A DNA stretch of 64,000 nucleotides, from NCBI RefSeq assembly GCF_039962255.1, contig NZ_JAMPKY010000003.1, forward strand, positions 248,001 through 312,000, in the 5' to 3' direction. This document shows, one piece after another, positions 1-9,025 of the stretch. The notes beneath the pieces are model-generated. The model saw only the letters and a program-made list of their open reading frames with translations, did not search any database and had not been told where the DNA came from. The first letter of the stretch is position 1; every line of letters begins with the position of its first letter. The stretch comes from Leptolyngbya subtilissima AS-A7. Its GTDB lineage: Bacteria > Cyanobacteriota > Cyanobacteriia > Phormidesmidales > Phormidesmidaceae. The position numbers and the translations under genes were made by a program.

Positions 1-21
1 GGGTCGCAAAACTGGGGGCAC

Positions 22-56
22 AAAAAAATGGCTCCTAGCTGACGGGCCAGGAGCCA
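22..56 (-). terminator. Rho-independent terminator of rpsD
   Basis: An 8-bp inverted repeat, TGGCTCCT (29-36) and AGGAGCCA (49-56), with a 12-nt loop is followed on the minus strand by a run of seven T. It lies about 90 nt past the rpsD stop and reads in the same direction. No gene is visible between 57 and 148. Confidence 0.85.
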
Positions 57-148
57 AACTACAAATTAATTGAGTAAGAGTAATGCGTTATGGGCGGTAA
101 GCGATGACCGTTCGGCCAGCAAACAAACTCCAGTAATGACCAGCAGCC

Positions 149-757
149 TTAGGCCTTACGGGAGTAGTACTCAACCACAAGCAGTTCGTTGACATTGAGG
201 GCCACCCACTCGCGCTCAATGATGCCATTGACCTTAGCGGTGAGCTTGGCTTTGTCAAGCTCGAGGTGGGCGGGCACGTTGGCCAAACCGGGGAACTCCA
301 GGTTGGCTTCGACCAATTTTTTGGAAGCTTCGCGATCGCGCACGGTGATCACATCACCGGCACGGCACTGATAGCTAGGAATCGACACCACGCGGCCATT
401 CACGCAGATGTGGCCGTGGTTGACCACCTGCCGCGCCGAAGGAATGGTCGGCCCAAAGCCAAGGCGAAACACGGTGTTGTCAAGCCGCATTTCAAGCAGC
501 TGTAGAATCACCAAACCAGTCGAACCACCAGCCCGACGAGCTTTCTTCACGTAGCGAAGCAGCTGCTTTTCGGTCAAACCGTAGTTAAACCGCAGCTTCT
601 GCTTTTCTTCAAGCCGGACTGCGTACTCAGATTTTTTCTTGCGGTCTTGACCGTGCTGCCCCGGCGGATAAGCCTTACGGGGGGATTTGCGGGACAGACC
701 CGGTAGCTCACCCAAGCGGCGTACAACCCGCAGGCGAGCGCCTCTATATCGCGCCAT
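149..757 (-). CDS. rpsD: 30S ribosomal protein S4
   Basis: Primary 16S rRNA-binding protein of the small subunit, which nucleates body assembly and lines the mRNA entry channel. The 202 codons match the usual bacterial S4 length (200-206). The N-terminus [21 protein letters not shown] and the S4 RNA-binding motif in the middle ([11 protein letters not shown], then [14 protein letters not shown], residues ~90-125) are characteristic. The ATG has GGAGAG about 10 nt upstream. It is a single-gene unit here, as is common in cyanobacteria, with its own terminator at 22-56. No zinc-finger cysteine cluster is present at the N-terminus, so it is the C-minus form. Confidence 0.98.
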   Translation of the reverse strand: MARYRGARLRVVRRLGELPGLSRKSPRKAYPPGQHGQDRKKKSEYAVRLEEKQKLRFNYGLTEKQLLRYVKKARRAGGSTGLVILQLLEMRLDNTVFRLGFGPTIPSARQVVNHGHICVNGRVVSIPSYQCRAGDVITVRDREASKKLVEANLEFPGLANVPAHLELDKAKLTAKVNGIIEREWVALNVNELLVVEYYSRKA

Positions 758-892
758 AAACGTTTACTCTCCGAACAATGTCTAACGTTGGAAGCAATTT
801 CCAAAGATTCTAATCTTAGCGTTGATCAACGCTTAGATCAATCTTTGGAGATGGAATTTTGCTGGGATGGGTGACGGAGGGGAGAAAGACTT

Positions 893-962
893 GGGGTACA
901 GGGTATAGGGTTTAAGGTATAGGGCACCCCCTTGGACCCGGCACCCTATACCCTAAACCTTA
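893..962. repeat. Dispersed GGGTATAGGGTTTAAGG repeat, copy 1
   Basis: A hairpin-forming intergenic repeat: the left arm carries GGTTTAAGGTATAGGG and the right arm CCCTATACCCTAAACC. It runs exactly into the stop codon (TTA on this strand) of the ABC ATPase gene. Related copies lie near 12,089, 27,062 and 34,180. Perfect-stem hairpins of this kind may act as terminators or mRNA stabilisers, but no T-run follows. Confidence 0.75.
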
Positions 963-1733
963 CTGATGCTGACTCAGGCGGCTGAGGAAGGATCTCAGGC
1001 GATCGCTGCGGGGGTTGCTAAACACCTCGGCGGGGATGCCCTCTTCTTCAATGATGCCGTTGTTGAAGAACAGCACTCGGCTGGAGACTTCGCGGGCAAA
1101 CTGCATTTCGTGGGTGACCACAATCATGGTCATGCCCTCTTCGGCGAGCTGGCGCATGACGCCCAGCACCTCGCCCACCAGTTCGGGGTCGAGGGCGCTA
1201 GTGGGCTCGTCAAACAGAATGGCTTCGGGCTGCATGCAGAGGCTACGGGCGATCGCCACCCGCTGCTTTTGCCCACCCGAGAGCTGCTCGGGATAGGCAT
1301 CGGCGCGATCGCCTAGGCCCACCTTCGCCAGGTACTGGCTGGCCAGGTCGCGACAGTCGGCATCAGAGTGCTTGAGCACCTTGCGGGGCGAGAGCATCAA
1401 ATTCTCAATCACCGTCAGGTGAGGAAACAGATTGAAGTGCTGAAACACCATGCTTACCTGGCTGCGCAGGTGGTAGAGCGCCTTCCAGGGCAGTTTTGGG
1501 GCTGACATGTCTTGGCCCATCACCTCTAGGTGGCCCTGGTTGATGGCCTCTAGCCGATTGAGGCAGCGTAGAAACGTACTCTTGCCGCAGCCCGAGGGGC
1601 CAATAATCGACACCACATCGCCCTTAGTAAAGGTGGTGCTTACCCCTTTTAAGACCTCCAGCGAGCCGTAGCTTTTGTACAAGTTTTCGCAGGCAATTAC
1701 GGGGGTGGCGATCGCGGTCATGGTGGTCGTCAT
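960..1733 (-). CDS. bgtA: Amino-acid ABC transporter ATP-binding protein (BgtA/GlnQ type)
   Basis: ATPase subunit of a polar or basic amino-acid importer. The 257-residue product has Walker [10 protein letters not shown] (~residue 48), Q-loop [12 protein letters not shown], signature LSGGQKQR and Walker [15 protein letters not shown] followed by the H-loop THE. The wording of these motifs is typical of the GlnQ/HisP family. I chose the ATG at 1733; an in-frame TTG lies 12 nt further upstream. It is divergent from the binding-protein/permease fusion at 1904, the natural partner. In Synechocystis the equivalent pair is BgtA-BgtB, a basic amino-acid and glutamine system; the substrate here is inferred from that. 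The stop codon overlaps a dispersed repeat. Confidence 0.92.
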   Translation of the reverse strand: MTTTMTAIATPVIACENLYKSYGSLEVLKGVSTTFTKGDVVSIIGPSGCGKSTFLRCLNRLEAINQGHLEVMGQDMSAPKLPWKALYHLRSQVSMVFQHFNLFPHLTVIENLMLSPRKVLKHSDADCRDLASQYLAKVGLGDRADAYPEQLSGGQKQRVAIARSLCMQPEAILFDEPTSALDPELVGEVLGVMRQLAEEGMTMIVVTHEMQFAREVSSRVLFFNNGIIEEEGIPAEVFSNPRSDRLRSFLSRLSQHQ

Positions 1734-1903
1734 GGGCGGGCGCAATGACAGGGCTTAATCTCTATCAGAGAATCACTGGCAACCAGAGACATCTGTATCC
1801 TGAAATACATTTTATCGTGAAGGGAATTGACTATGGTGCAACACAACCCGGATTGCGATCGCCCGGAAGCTTCCGGAAGCTTTTGTCGTAGAGTGTCGCC
1901 GAC

Positions 1904-3445
1904 ATGGTTTTTCGTCTGTTTAGCTCACGCTGGTTGAAGCGCTGTTTAGCTTTGGTGCTAGGACTGCTGCTTGGGATCGGGGCAGCTCAGCTGACCGGTC
2001 TGGCTCAAGATGCTCCAACGGTGTGGGAGGTGGGCACTGAACCTGCCTTTCCGCCCTTTGAGATGAAGGACGACAGTGGCAACTTGGTTGGCTTTGACAT
2101 TGAGCTGATGACAGCGATGGGGGAAGCCGCTGGGCGAGAGGTGAGGTTTATTACCTTGCCCTTTGATGGCTTGATTCCGGCGCTACAGTCGAGAACCATC
2201 GATGCGGCGATCAGCGGCATGACCGTTACCGCCGAACGGGCTCAAACCATTGATTTCACCCGGCCCTACTTCAAGGCGGGTTTGGCGATCGCCGTTCGCC
2301 AGGACAACAACGACATCACAACCCTAGAAGATTTAGAAGGCAAGCGCATTGCGGTGGCGATCGGCACCACCGGAGCCGACCAAGCTGGCCAGGTAGAAGG
2401 GGCTACCGTCAGCACCTTTGACAACTCGCCCCTGGCTCTGCAAGAGCTGCTCAACGGTCGGGTAGATGCCGTGGTCAACGACCTGCCTGTCACCCTCTAT
2501 GCCATTCGCGAGGCCAATCTCGAGGGCCTCAAAATTGTCGGCGAGCTAGTCACCGAAGAGTATTACGGGATTGCCATCCCCAAAAACTCTGAAGAACTGA
2601 CGGCGATGAATGATGCCCTCGCCACCTTGCTGCAAGACGGCACCTACGCCGAGATCTACCAGCGCTGGTTTTCTGGCGAGCCGCCGGAGCTGCCGGTAGT
2701 CGCTCCATCCTTGGCCGACGCCGGCACGGCCTCGGGTCTGGCCTGGGGGCGGCTGTTCCAAAACCTGATACGCGGCGCGTGGATCACCATTCTGCTGACC
2801 GCATCCTCGTTCTTTCTAGGGCTGATTGGCGGGTCACTGGTGGCCTTTGCGATGATTTCGCCCATTAAACCTCTGCGCTGGCTGTGCCGCATCTACGTCG
2901 ACTTCTTTCGCGGCACGCCCATGCTGGTGCAGCTGTTTATGATCTACTTCGGCCTGCCCGCCCTGTTCCAAAGCCTGGGCTTTGACCTCAGCTTTAACCG
3001 CATCTTTGCCGCCGTACTGGCCCTCAGCCTCAACGTAGCCGCCTACCTGGCGGAGATTCTGCGCGGCGGCATTCAGTCCATCGATCGCGGCCAGTGGGAG
3101 GCGGGCGAATCCCTCGCGATGAATCCGGTCGAGACTATGCGCTACGTCGTCTTTCCTCAGGCTTTTCGGCGCATTTTGCCCCCCCTGGGTAACGAGTTCA
3201 TTACCCTGATCAAAGACACCAGCTTGGCGGCAGTAATCGGCTTTGAAGAACTGTTCCGTCAGGGGCAGCTAACGGTGGCAACCACCTACCGCGCCTTTGA
3301 GGTGTATCTGGCAGTGGCGATCGTCTATCTGGTGATGACCTCCCTGGCATCCTTTGTCTTTAAGCGCCTAGAGGCCTACATGGACCCAATCAACCGGCCC
3401 CGGAAAGCAAAGAAAGACCCAGTGCCCTCTGCGATCGGGGTTTAG
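1904..3445 (+). CDS. bgtB: Fused periplasmic binding protein and permease of amino-acid ABC transporter
   Basis: One 513-residue polypeptide joins the solute-binding protein and the membrane permease. Residues 1-34 are a signal/anchor (basic KR, then a leucine-rich stretch). Residues ~40-260 are a type 3 solute-binding domain, beginning WEVGTEPAFPPFE and containing TIDFTRPYF. Residues ~285-490 are a HisM/GlnP-type permease with the EAA loop EAGESLAMNPVETMRYVVFPQAFRR (~405-430) that docks the ATPase. This fusion is known from cyanobacterial BgtB and some Gram-positive GlnP proteins. The 170-nt gap to the divergent ATPase gene presumably contains both promoters. Sequence and length fit the family, so confidence is high; the exact substrate is not visible. 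Confidence 0.93.
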   Translation: MVFRLFSSRWLKRCLALVLGLLLGIGAAQLTGLAQDAPTVWEVGTEPAFPPFEMKDDSGNLVGFDIELMTAMGEAAGREVRFITLPFDGLIPALQSRTIDAAISGMTVTAERAQTIDFTRPYFKAGLAIAVRQDNNDITTLEDLEGKRIAVAIGTTGADQAGQVEGATVSTFDNSPLALQELLNGRVDAVVNDLPVTLYAIREANLEGLKIVGELVTEEYYGIAIPKNSEELTAMNDALATLLQDGTYAEIYQRWFSGEPPELPVVAPSLADAGTASGLAWGRLFQNLIRGAWITILLTASSFFLGLIGGSLVAFAMISPIKPLRWLCRIYVDFFRGTPMLVQLFMIYFGLPALFQSLGFDLSFNRIFAAVLALSLNVAAYLAEILRGGIQSIDRGQWEAGESLAMNPVETMRYVVFPQAFRRILPPLGNEFITLIKDTSLAAVIGFEELFRQGQLTVATTYRAFEVYLAVAIVYLVMTSLASFVFKRLEAYMDPINRPRKAKKDPVPSAIGV

Positions 3446-3482
3446 GGAGGCACTCTAGGGCCAATTCAGCAGCATGAATTTC

Positions 3483-3510
3483 GTAGGGGCGCAGCAGGCT
3501 GCGCCCCTAC
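3483..3510. repeat. Dispersed GTAGGGGC palindrome, copy 1
   Basis: A near-perfect palindrome: GTAGGGGCGCAGC, then GCTGCGCCCCTAC. It lies 38 nt after the bgtB stop. Related palindromes follow arsR (32,565) and groEL (40,692). It may act as a transcription terminator or 3'-end stabiliser. Confidence 0.8.
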
Positions 3511-3523
3511 CTTCGTTTGATGC

Positions 3524-3715
3524 TTACTCCTGTTTTTGCTCTGCACTCAACAAGATTTGGTAGACAAACAGCTGCTTTAGGGCTGTCGTCTGCTGCTCTT
3601 GCTGGTTGGCTGAAGCGTGGATGTCTGCTGCTATCAGTACGCCTCCGGCAACCAGGGCCAAGATTACACACAAGTTGCGGAGAATAAGGCAGTTGGGGAG
3701 GCAGCGATTTTTCAT
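3524..3715 (-). CDS. Small hypothetical membrane-anchored or secreted protein
   Basis: A 63-codon open frame starting MKNRCLPNCLILRNLCVI has one hydrophobic segment (LCVILALVAGGVLIA, ~13-27) followed by an Ala-Asp-Ile-His-Ala-Ser-Ala sequence that could be a signal peptidase site, then a short Gln-rich polar tail. I do not recognise it. No clear ribosome-binding site precedes this ATG; an ATG 27 nt upstream (3742) is the alternative. It may be non-coding; the only support is the signal-peptide-like composition. Confidence 0.3.
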   Translation of the reverse strand: MKNRCLPNCLILRNLCVILALVAGGVLIAADIHASANQQEQQTTALKQLFVYQILLSAEQKQE

Positions 3716-3745
3716 GGGGGCGACCGTAGCAATACCAGACATCAA

Positions 3746-4157
3746 GACCGACAGCCGGATACCTTCATTATTGAAAGCATCTGGTGATTTTTCTGTGTAA
3801 AGAAAAAGGCTTTATAAAAGTTACCGAAAGTTGACTCGGTACTGGAGAGAACCCTGACTTTAGGTAGTGACGTTGGTTACCCCTGTAATGCTCCAAGTGT
3901 TGTGAATACGAGTGGCTGATTTGGGTTGAGCACCGGCACCAGGATGGCCTAGGGGGTTAGGGAGCAGGGTGTGCTGATGAGCCGCAGATGGTGCAGGTCA
4001 GGGAGGGGGCGATCGCATCCTGGCTATCGGTCTGTCAGCACCAGAAATGCTAGGGAAGTCGGTGGTCAGGACAGTTGAAGATGCAGCGGTGGGTTTACCC
4101 TGCTCCTGGCTCCTGTATTCTTAAACTCCTAGTCTTTTGGATACCCAATCTACGTTC
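3746..4157. other. Gap without recognisable gene
   Basis: No convincing coding frame, RNA gene or terminator was found. It presumably contains the tsaB promoter. The stretch at 3950-4060 is purine/GGG-rich with one HIP1-like octamer and has no obvious repeat structure. Confidence 0.4.
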
Positions 4158-4781
4158 ATGCTAGGTCTAGCGATTCATACCTGCGGCCCCGACTTGGGGC
4201 TGGCCCTGAGTAATTTTGACGGCGAAATTCGCCACCAGACCTGGCCTCTAGGGCGTGACCTCTCCACCCAGTTGCACAGTATTTTGATAAACTTCATCGC
4301 GCCCTACACCTGGACGGATCTCTCGTTCTTGGCGGTGGCTCAGGGGCCGGGGGGCTTTACCGGCACTCGGATTGGAGTGGTGACAGCGCGCACCCTGGCT
4401 CAGCAGCTAGAAATACCGCTGTTTGGCGTGTCAAGTTTGGCCGCAGTGGCCCAACAGGCCCTGGATAATTCCCCGGCTGGGTCTATGGCAGATGTTGCCG
4501 TGGAGATGCAGGCCCGGCGAGAGCAGTTATTTACTGCCATCTATAAATCGACCGCTAACGGCTTAGAGCCATCCCACCCTGACCAGGTGCTCAAAGCAGC
4601 AGCTTGGGAGCAGGTGCTGGCCAGCTATCCCCAATCTCTGCATCGCGCGATCGCTGGGGATGACTTGGCAGCGACGGTGGTGCAAGTTTTGGCCTTGGCC
4701 CATGGGCGCTGGCTGAGGGGCGATCGCCCCAACTGGTCGTCGGTAATGCCTTACTACGGCCAGCACCCGGTGGATCTGTAG
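4158..4781 (+). CDS. tsaB: tRNA N6-threonylcarbamoyladenosine biosynthesis protein TsaB
   Basis: TsaB (YeaZ) is the scaffold partner of TsaD in forming t6A at position 37 of ANN-decoding tRNAs. The protein starts MLGLAIHTCGPDLGLALS, the ASKHA phosphate-1-like strand, and contains AVAQGPGGFTGTRIGV (~residue 60), the diagnostic GPGSFTGLR-like motif of the family, and a VSSLAAVAQQ helix. At 207 residues it has the usual short length with a degenerate C-terminal lobe. I chose ATG 4158; an in-frame TTG at 4137 adds seven residues. Neither has a strong ribosome-binding site. It stands alone between unrelated genes. Confidence 0.9.
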   Translation: MLGLAIHTCGPDLGLALSNFDGEIRHQTWPLGRDLSTQLHSILINFIAPYTWTDLSFLAVAQGPGGFTGTRIGVVTARTLAQQLEIPLFGVSSLAAVAQQALDNSPAGSMADVAVEMQARREQLFTAIYKSTANGLEPSHPDQVLKAAAWEQVLASYPQSLHRAIAGDDLAATVVQVLALAHGRWLRGDRPNWSSVMPYYGQHPVDL

Positions 4782-4921
4782 ACGCCTGTGAGCAGTGGCT
4801 GAGGTATAGCCCCACGCAGATTTTTGAAAGGTCGGTCGGCTACACTGGGCAGCAACGCCTTTGGCTGTCATCTCTTCACCGTCAAGGGCTGAACCGAGTT
4901 GCCCCCCTTCAGGTGTTTGCC

Positions 4922-6583
4922 GTGGCCAAACCGATTATTTTCACCGTCGATGACGACCTGGATGTGCTGCAAGCGATCGCCCGCGACCTGCGGCGACACT
5001 ACGGCGAGCACTACCGCGTCATGCGGGCCAGCTCTGGGGCAGTGGCCTTCGAGGCCCTGCAACAAGTCGTCCAGCGCGGCGACCCAGTAGCGTTGCTGCT
5101 GGTCGATCAGCGCATGCCCGAGATGAGCGGGGTGGAGTTTTTAGAGCAGGCCATCAAGCTGGTGCCCGACGTCAAGCGGGCCTTGCTCACCGCCTACAGC
5201 GATACCGATGCCGCCATTCGCGCTATCAATGAGGTCGGCCTTGACTACTACCTGATGAAGCCCTGGGACCCGCCGGAGGAAAACCTGTACCCGGTAATTG
5301 ATGACTTGCTGGCCGATTGGCAGGCCAACTTTCGGCCCCCCTTCGAGGGCATTCGGGTGGTGGGCGATCGCTGGAACCCCCAGAGCCACGAGATCAAAGA
5401 CTTTCTGGCCCGCAACCAGATCCCCTACCGCTGGCTGGATGTGGAGCGCAGCGAAGAGGCCCGCACCCTGGCCGGCTGTGTGACCCAGGCCAAGCTGCCC
5501 CTGGTGCTGTTCCCCGATGGGGAACCCCTCCGCCAGCCCAGCACCGCCGAGCTGGCAACTCGCATTGGCCTGCAAACTACAGCAGCCAAGCCCTTCTACG
5601 ACTTGGTGATTGTCGGTGGCGGCCCCGCTGGGCTGGCGGCGGCGGTCTATGGCGCGTCCGAAGGGCTGCACACGGTGCTAATTGAGCGCGAGGCTCCCGG
5701 GGGCCAGGCGGGCACCAGTTCCCGCATTGAAAATTACCTCGGCTTTCCAGTGGGGCTGAGCGGCAGCGATCTGGCTCGCCGCGCCGTCAGCCAGGCCCGC
5801 CGCTTTGGGGTCGAAATTCTCACGCCCCAGTCGGTGCAGTCCTTGCGCACCGACAACGACTACCGACTGCTGACCCTCAGCGACGGCAGTGAAATCAGCG
5901 CCCACGCGGTGATTTTGGCCTTGGGGGTCTCGTGGCGGCGGCTCGACACGACGGGGCTGGAGCAGTTTACCGGGGCGGGGGTCTACTACGGCGCGGCCCA
6001 AACCGAAGCCTTGGCCTGCGAAGGGGAAGATGTGTACATCATTGGCGGGGCCAACTCTGCTGGGCAAGCGGCGATGAACTTCGCCAAGTACGCCAAGTCG
6101 GTGACGATGCTGGTGCGGGGTGACTCGCTAACCAGGAGCATGTCGCAATACCTAATCGACCAAATTGCCGCGACAGATAACATTACGGTGCAGACCCACA
6201 CCAGCGTGATCGAAGCCAAGGGCGGGACGCAGCTAGAGGCGTTAGTGCTGCAAAATGCCATCACCGGGGCCACTGAAACCGTGCCGGCCCAGTCTCTGTT
6301 CATCTTCATTGGGGCCACTCCCCACACCGATTGGTTAGAAGATTTGGTGCAGCGGGATGCTCGGGGCTACTTGCTCACTGGCCCAGACTTGGGCAGCTCT
6401 GGCGTGCCGCCCCATCAGGTGTGGTCGCAGGAGCGGCCCCCCTTTCTGCTAGAGACCAGTCTCCCTGGCGTGTTTGCAGTAGGCGACGTGCGCTGCGGAT
6501 CGATCAAGCGAGTGGCATCTGGCGTGGGGGAAGGGTCAATCTGCGTGCAGTTTGTTCACCAGTATTTGGGGGCGGTGCGATGA
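4922..6583 (+). CDS. Receiver / glutaredoxin-like / thioredoxin-reductase-like fusion
   Basis: A 553-residue three-part protein. Residues 1-130 are a CheY-like receiver (VDDD, phosphoacceptor D in LLLVDQRMPEMSG, K in MKPWD). Residues ~140-215 have a glutaredoxin-like thioredoxin fold (IKDFLARNQIPYRWLDV, then LPLVLFPDG) without a CxxC. Residues ~226-553 are a TrxR-type flavoprotein with FAD motif VGGGPAGLAAAVYG, NAD(P) motif IIGGANSAGQAA and FAVGDVR. The TrxR redox CxxC is absent: the site before the NAD motif reads QTEALACEGED with one Cys. It is therefore probably not a classical disulfide reductase. Starts at GTG 4922 or GTG 4913. Its stop overlaps the start of the kinase gene (ATGA), so the two are translationally coupled; the receiver is very likely phosphorylated by that kinase. 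Confidence 0.9.
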   Translation: MAKPIIFTVDDDLDVLQAIARDLRRHYGEHYRVMRASSGAVAFEALQQVVQRGDPVALLLVDQRMPEMSGVEFLEQAIKLVPDVKRALLTAYSDTDAAIRAINEVGLDYYLMKPWDPPEENLYPVIDDLLADWQANFRPPFEGIRVVGDRWNPQSHEIKDFLARNQIPYRWLDVERSEEARTLAGCVTQAKLPLVLFPDGEPLRQPSTAELATRIGLQTTAAKPFYDLVIVGGGPAGLAAAVYGASEGLHTVLIEREAPGGQAGTSSRIENYLGFPVGLSGSDLARRAVSQARRFGVEILTPQSVQSLRTDNDYRLLTLSDGSEISAHAVILALGVSWRRLDTTGLEQFTGAGVYYGAAQTEALACEGEDVYIIGGANSAGQAAMNFAKYAKSVTMLVRGDSLTRSMSQYLIDQIAATDNITVQTHTSVIEAKGGTQLEALVLQNAITGATETVPAQSLFIFIGATPHTDWLEDLVQRDARGYLLTGPDLGSSGVPPHQVWSQERPPFLLETSLPGVFAVGDVRCGSIKRVASGVGEGSICVQFVHQYLGAVR

Positions 6584-7983
6584 GCGCGTCAACGCTTTGT
6601 CTGGAACACTTGAAAGCTATTGAGCCCTTTAACCACCTGCCCCAGGAGCGGCTGGAATGGGTGTGCGATCGCGCCACCTCCCTCCAGCTATCTAAGGGTG
6701 ACTACCTGGTCAAAGAGGGCGACTTGACCACCACGATCTACGTCATTGCCTCGGGTCGCCTCGGCATTACCCGCCAGAGCGAAGGCATCGCCATGCCCAT
6801 TGGCCAGCACGAAGGCCCTGGCTATATCGGCGAAATTCCGGTGCTGACGGATGAGCCCGCCCCGGTGACGCTACAGGCGATGTCAGCTTGTCAGGTTCAT
6901 AGCATTGCCGGCGCCGACTTTCTCACCCTGCTGCACGAGTGCCGCGACTTTGAGCGTGTGGTGTTTCGCCTGATGCAGCAGCGGGTGCGAGGGCTAGAGT
7001 CGTTTTTGCGCGGGCGCGAGAAGATGGCGGCCTTAGGGACGCTGTCGGCGGGGCTGGCCCACGAGTTGAATAACCCAGCGGCGGCCCTGGTGCGATCGCT
7101 CAGCGAAATGGTGCCCGCCATTCGTGAGCTAGAGAAAATGAATATGCTCTACGGCCAGACCAACGCCACCGAAGCGGAATCGGCGGAGTGGCAGCGGGTA
7201 CGCGATGCGGGCTATGAGACTATTCTCAAGTGCGGGGCCAATGCGGTGACGGTGAGCGATCGCGAAGAGGAACTGCTCGACTGGCTCGAAGACTACGGCG
7301 CTACCGAAGCCTGGAAGCTGGCCGAACCTCTAGCTCAGGCGGGGATCGATATCCCCACATTAGAAAGGCTGATGGCCCCCTGGCGCGACAACCCCACGCA
7401 GCTACACGATATGGGCATTCGCTGGCTGGCCCTCTCCTTTGAGATGATGTCGATGATTCAGAGTGGCCAGCACGGGGCCGAGCGCATCGCCACCCTGGTC
7501 AAGTCAATGAAGTCTTATAGCTATATGGATCAGGGCGCGCAGCAGATGGTTGACCTGCACCAGGGGCTAGAAGACACCCTGCGGCTGTTTGCCTTCAAGC
7601 TGAAGCAGGGCATTAAGGTGGAGCGCGATTACGATGCGACGTTGCCCAAGCTGATGGCCCACGGCAGCGAGCTCAACCAGGTGTGGACCAATTTGATCGA
7701 CAATGCGATCGACGCCATGGGCGAGAAGGGCACCCTCACCCTGCGCACCTGCCACTTCCAGGGCGACGCTCGGGTAGAAATTATTGACACTGGGCCGGGC
7801 ATTCCGCCGGAGATTAAGTCGCGCATTTATGAGCCGTTTTTTACCACTAAGGGCGTCGGCAAAGGCTCGGGGTTAGGCCTCGAAACGGTGCTTCGCATTG
7901 TAGAAAACCGCCACCACGGCACCATCTCTGTGGAGACTGCACCAGGCCACACCTGCTTTGCCGTGTGTTTGCCCCTGGAATAG
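6580..7983 (+). CDS. Cyclic-nucleotide-binding-domain sensor histidine kinase
   Basis: A 467-residue soluble kinase. Residues ~10-140 form a Crp-like cNMP-binding fold (KGDYLVKEGDLTTTIYVIASGRL, GYIGEIPVLTDEPAPVT). The canonical Arg of the phosphate-binding cassette is not evident, so the ligand is uncertain. H-box is LSAGLAHELNNPAAAL with His ~161. A helical spacer follows, then the HATPase_c domain with N-box NLIDNAIDAMG, G1 DTGPGIPPE and G2 GKGSGLGLETV. No transmembrane segment is seen. The start ATG overlaps the upstream stop; longer in-frame readings upstream only translate the reductase 3' end out of frame. The 3' ~105 bp of this gene are duplicated beyond the SDR gene at 8811-8918. Confidence 0.93.
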   Translation: MSASTLCLEHLKAIEPFNHLPQERLEWVCDRATSLQLSKGDYLVKEGDLTTTIYVIASGRLGITRQSEGIAMPIGQHEGPGYIGEIPVLTDEPAPVTLQAMSACQVHSIAGADFLTLLHECRDFERVVFRLMQQRVRGLESFLRGREKMAALGTLSAGLAHELNNPAAALVRSLSEMVPAIRELEKMNMLYGQTNATEAESAEWQRVRDAGYETILKCGANAVTVSDREEELLDWLEDYGATEAWKLAEPLAQAGIDIPTLERLMAPWRDNPTQLHDMGIRWLALSFEMMSMIQSGQHGAERIATLVKSMKSYSYMDQGAQQMVDLHQGLEDTLRLFAFKLKQGIKVERDYDATLPKLMAHGSELNQVWTNLIDNAIDAMGEKGTLTLRTCHFQGDARVEIIDTGPGIPPEIKSRIYEPFFTTKGVGKGSGLGLETVLRIVENRHHGTISVETAPGHTCFAVCLPLE

Positions 7984-8101
7984 GCGGAAACGGCGCATCG
8001 ACCGTGATTCGGTCTAGCTCCCCAAACCCTAGCCGCTCTTGCCCAATCGGCATCTGTGGCAAGATATCCATGGAGATTCGTGGCAGAGTGGGAGACTTAA
8101 C

Positions 8102-8794
8102 ATGGCGAGTTCTAGAACTCTACTGATTACTGGCGCATCTACAGGTATCGGTGCCGCCACTGCCCGACAGGCGGCAGCGCAAAATTTTAACCTTGTCTTG
8201 GCCGCCCGCTCTACTGAGAAGCTGGAACAGTTGGCGCAAGAACTGGATGCCGATAGAGTTCGGACTTTTGCCTGTGATGTCACTGACTATGCGGCTCAAG
8301 AAGAGTTGGTAGCCAACGCAGTAGAGGCGTTTGGCAGCCTAGATGCGGTGTTTGCTAATGCTGGTTGTGGCGGTGAGCCGGGTGGGTTTTCGGGGGCTCC
8401 GGTTGAGTCTTGGCAGCGCATTGTCAACACCAATATTTTGGGCGTCGCCTACACGCTGCGGGCCAGCCTAGAAGAACTAAAGAAAGCTAAAGGCCACGTC
8501 ATCATTACTGGCTCGATCGCAGGGCGCACAGTGCTGAAAGGTTCTATGTATGCAGCCTCGAAATGGGCTGTCTCAGCGATCGGCTACAACTTGCGAGAGG
8601 AGATGCGAGGCACGGGGGTGCGTGTCACTCTAATTGAACCGGGGATGGTAGACACACCGTTCTTTGATGACCCAAAGCCCGATGCACTGCGTCCTGATGA
8701 TGTAGCTCGAACGGTGCTCTTTGCGCTCTCGCAACCGCCCAATGTTGATATTGGTGAGCTTGTGGTTTTGCCAACACCACCTGTTGAAGGGTAA
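8102..8794 (+). CDS. Short-chain dehydrogenase/reductase (SDR)
   Basis: A classical SDR of 230 residues. The cofactor glycine motif is TGASTGIG (residues 10-17), with the structural NAG (FANAGCGG), catalytic Ser in IITGSIAG, and Tyr/Lys in MYAASKW. An Arg in the first beta-alpha unit (AARSTEK) suggests NADP(H). The start ATG follows GGGAGACTTAAC. Substrate is unknown. The gene is inserted between the kinase gene and a decayed duplicate of the kinase 3' end, so it arrived by, or was followed by, a local duplication event. Confidence 0.9.
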   Translation: MASSRTLLITGASTGIGAATARQAAAQNFNLVLAARSTEKLEQLAQELDADRVRTFACDVTDYAAQEELVANAVEAFGSLDAVFANAGCGGEPGGFSGAPVESWQRIVNTNILGVAYTLRASLEELKKAKGHVIITGSIAGRTVLKGSMYAASKWAVSAIGYNLREEMRGTGVRVTLIEPGMVDTPFFDDPKPDALRPDDVARTVLFALSQPPNVDIGELVVLPTPPVEG

Positions 8795-8810
8795 TAGATA
8801 GAGCTTAGCT

Positions 8811-8918
8811 ACGGTGCTTCGCATTGTAGAAAACTGCTACCACGGCACCATTTCTGTGGAGTTTGCACCGGGCATACCTGCTTTGCAGTGTGCTTGCCTC
8901 TGGAAAGGCAGAAACGAC
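8811..8918 (+). pseudogene. Duplicated remnant of the histidine kinase 3' end
   Basis: This segment aligns with 7885-7993, the kinase C-terminus plus its stop and a few bases beyond, at roughly 85-90% identity by eye. Shared words include ACGGTGCTTCGCATTGTAG and CCACGGCACCAT. Two one-base deletions break the frame and abolish the original TAG stop. It has no start. Together with 7885-7993 it forms a direct repeat flanking the SDR gene. Confidence 0.85.
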
Positions 8919-9025
8919 TCACACAAAGGTTAGTTAGTCCATTAATCTTGCCCCAACACCGAAGTTGTTGTAGGGGGTTGGCAGGAGGCCTATCTCAAGT
9001 CTAGCCCTAACAAAACGTAGGCTGC

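Noticed and set aside
6331..6579. Longer kinase N-terminus
   Set aside because: It reads the 3' end of the reductase gene in another frame; the ATGA overlap at 6580 gives the proper cNMP-domain start.
8919..9025. attC-like site after the DUF433 gene (GTTAGGGC on the minus strand)
   Set aside because: Only one box matches; the opposite arm does not pair with attC geometry.
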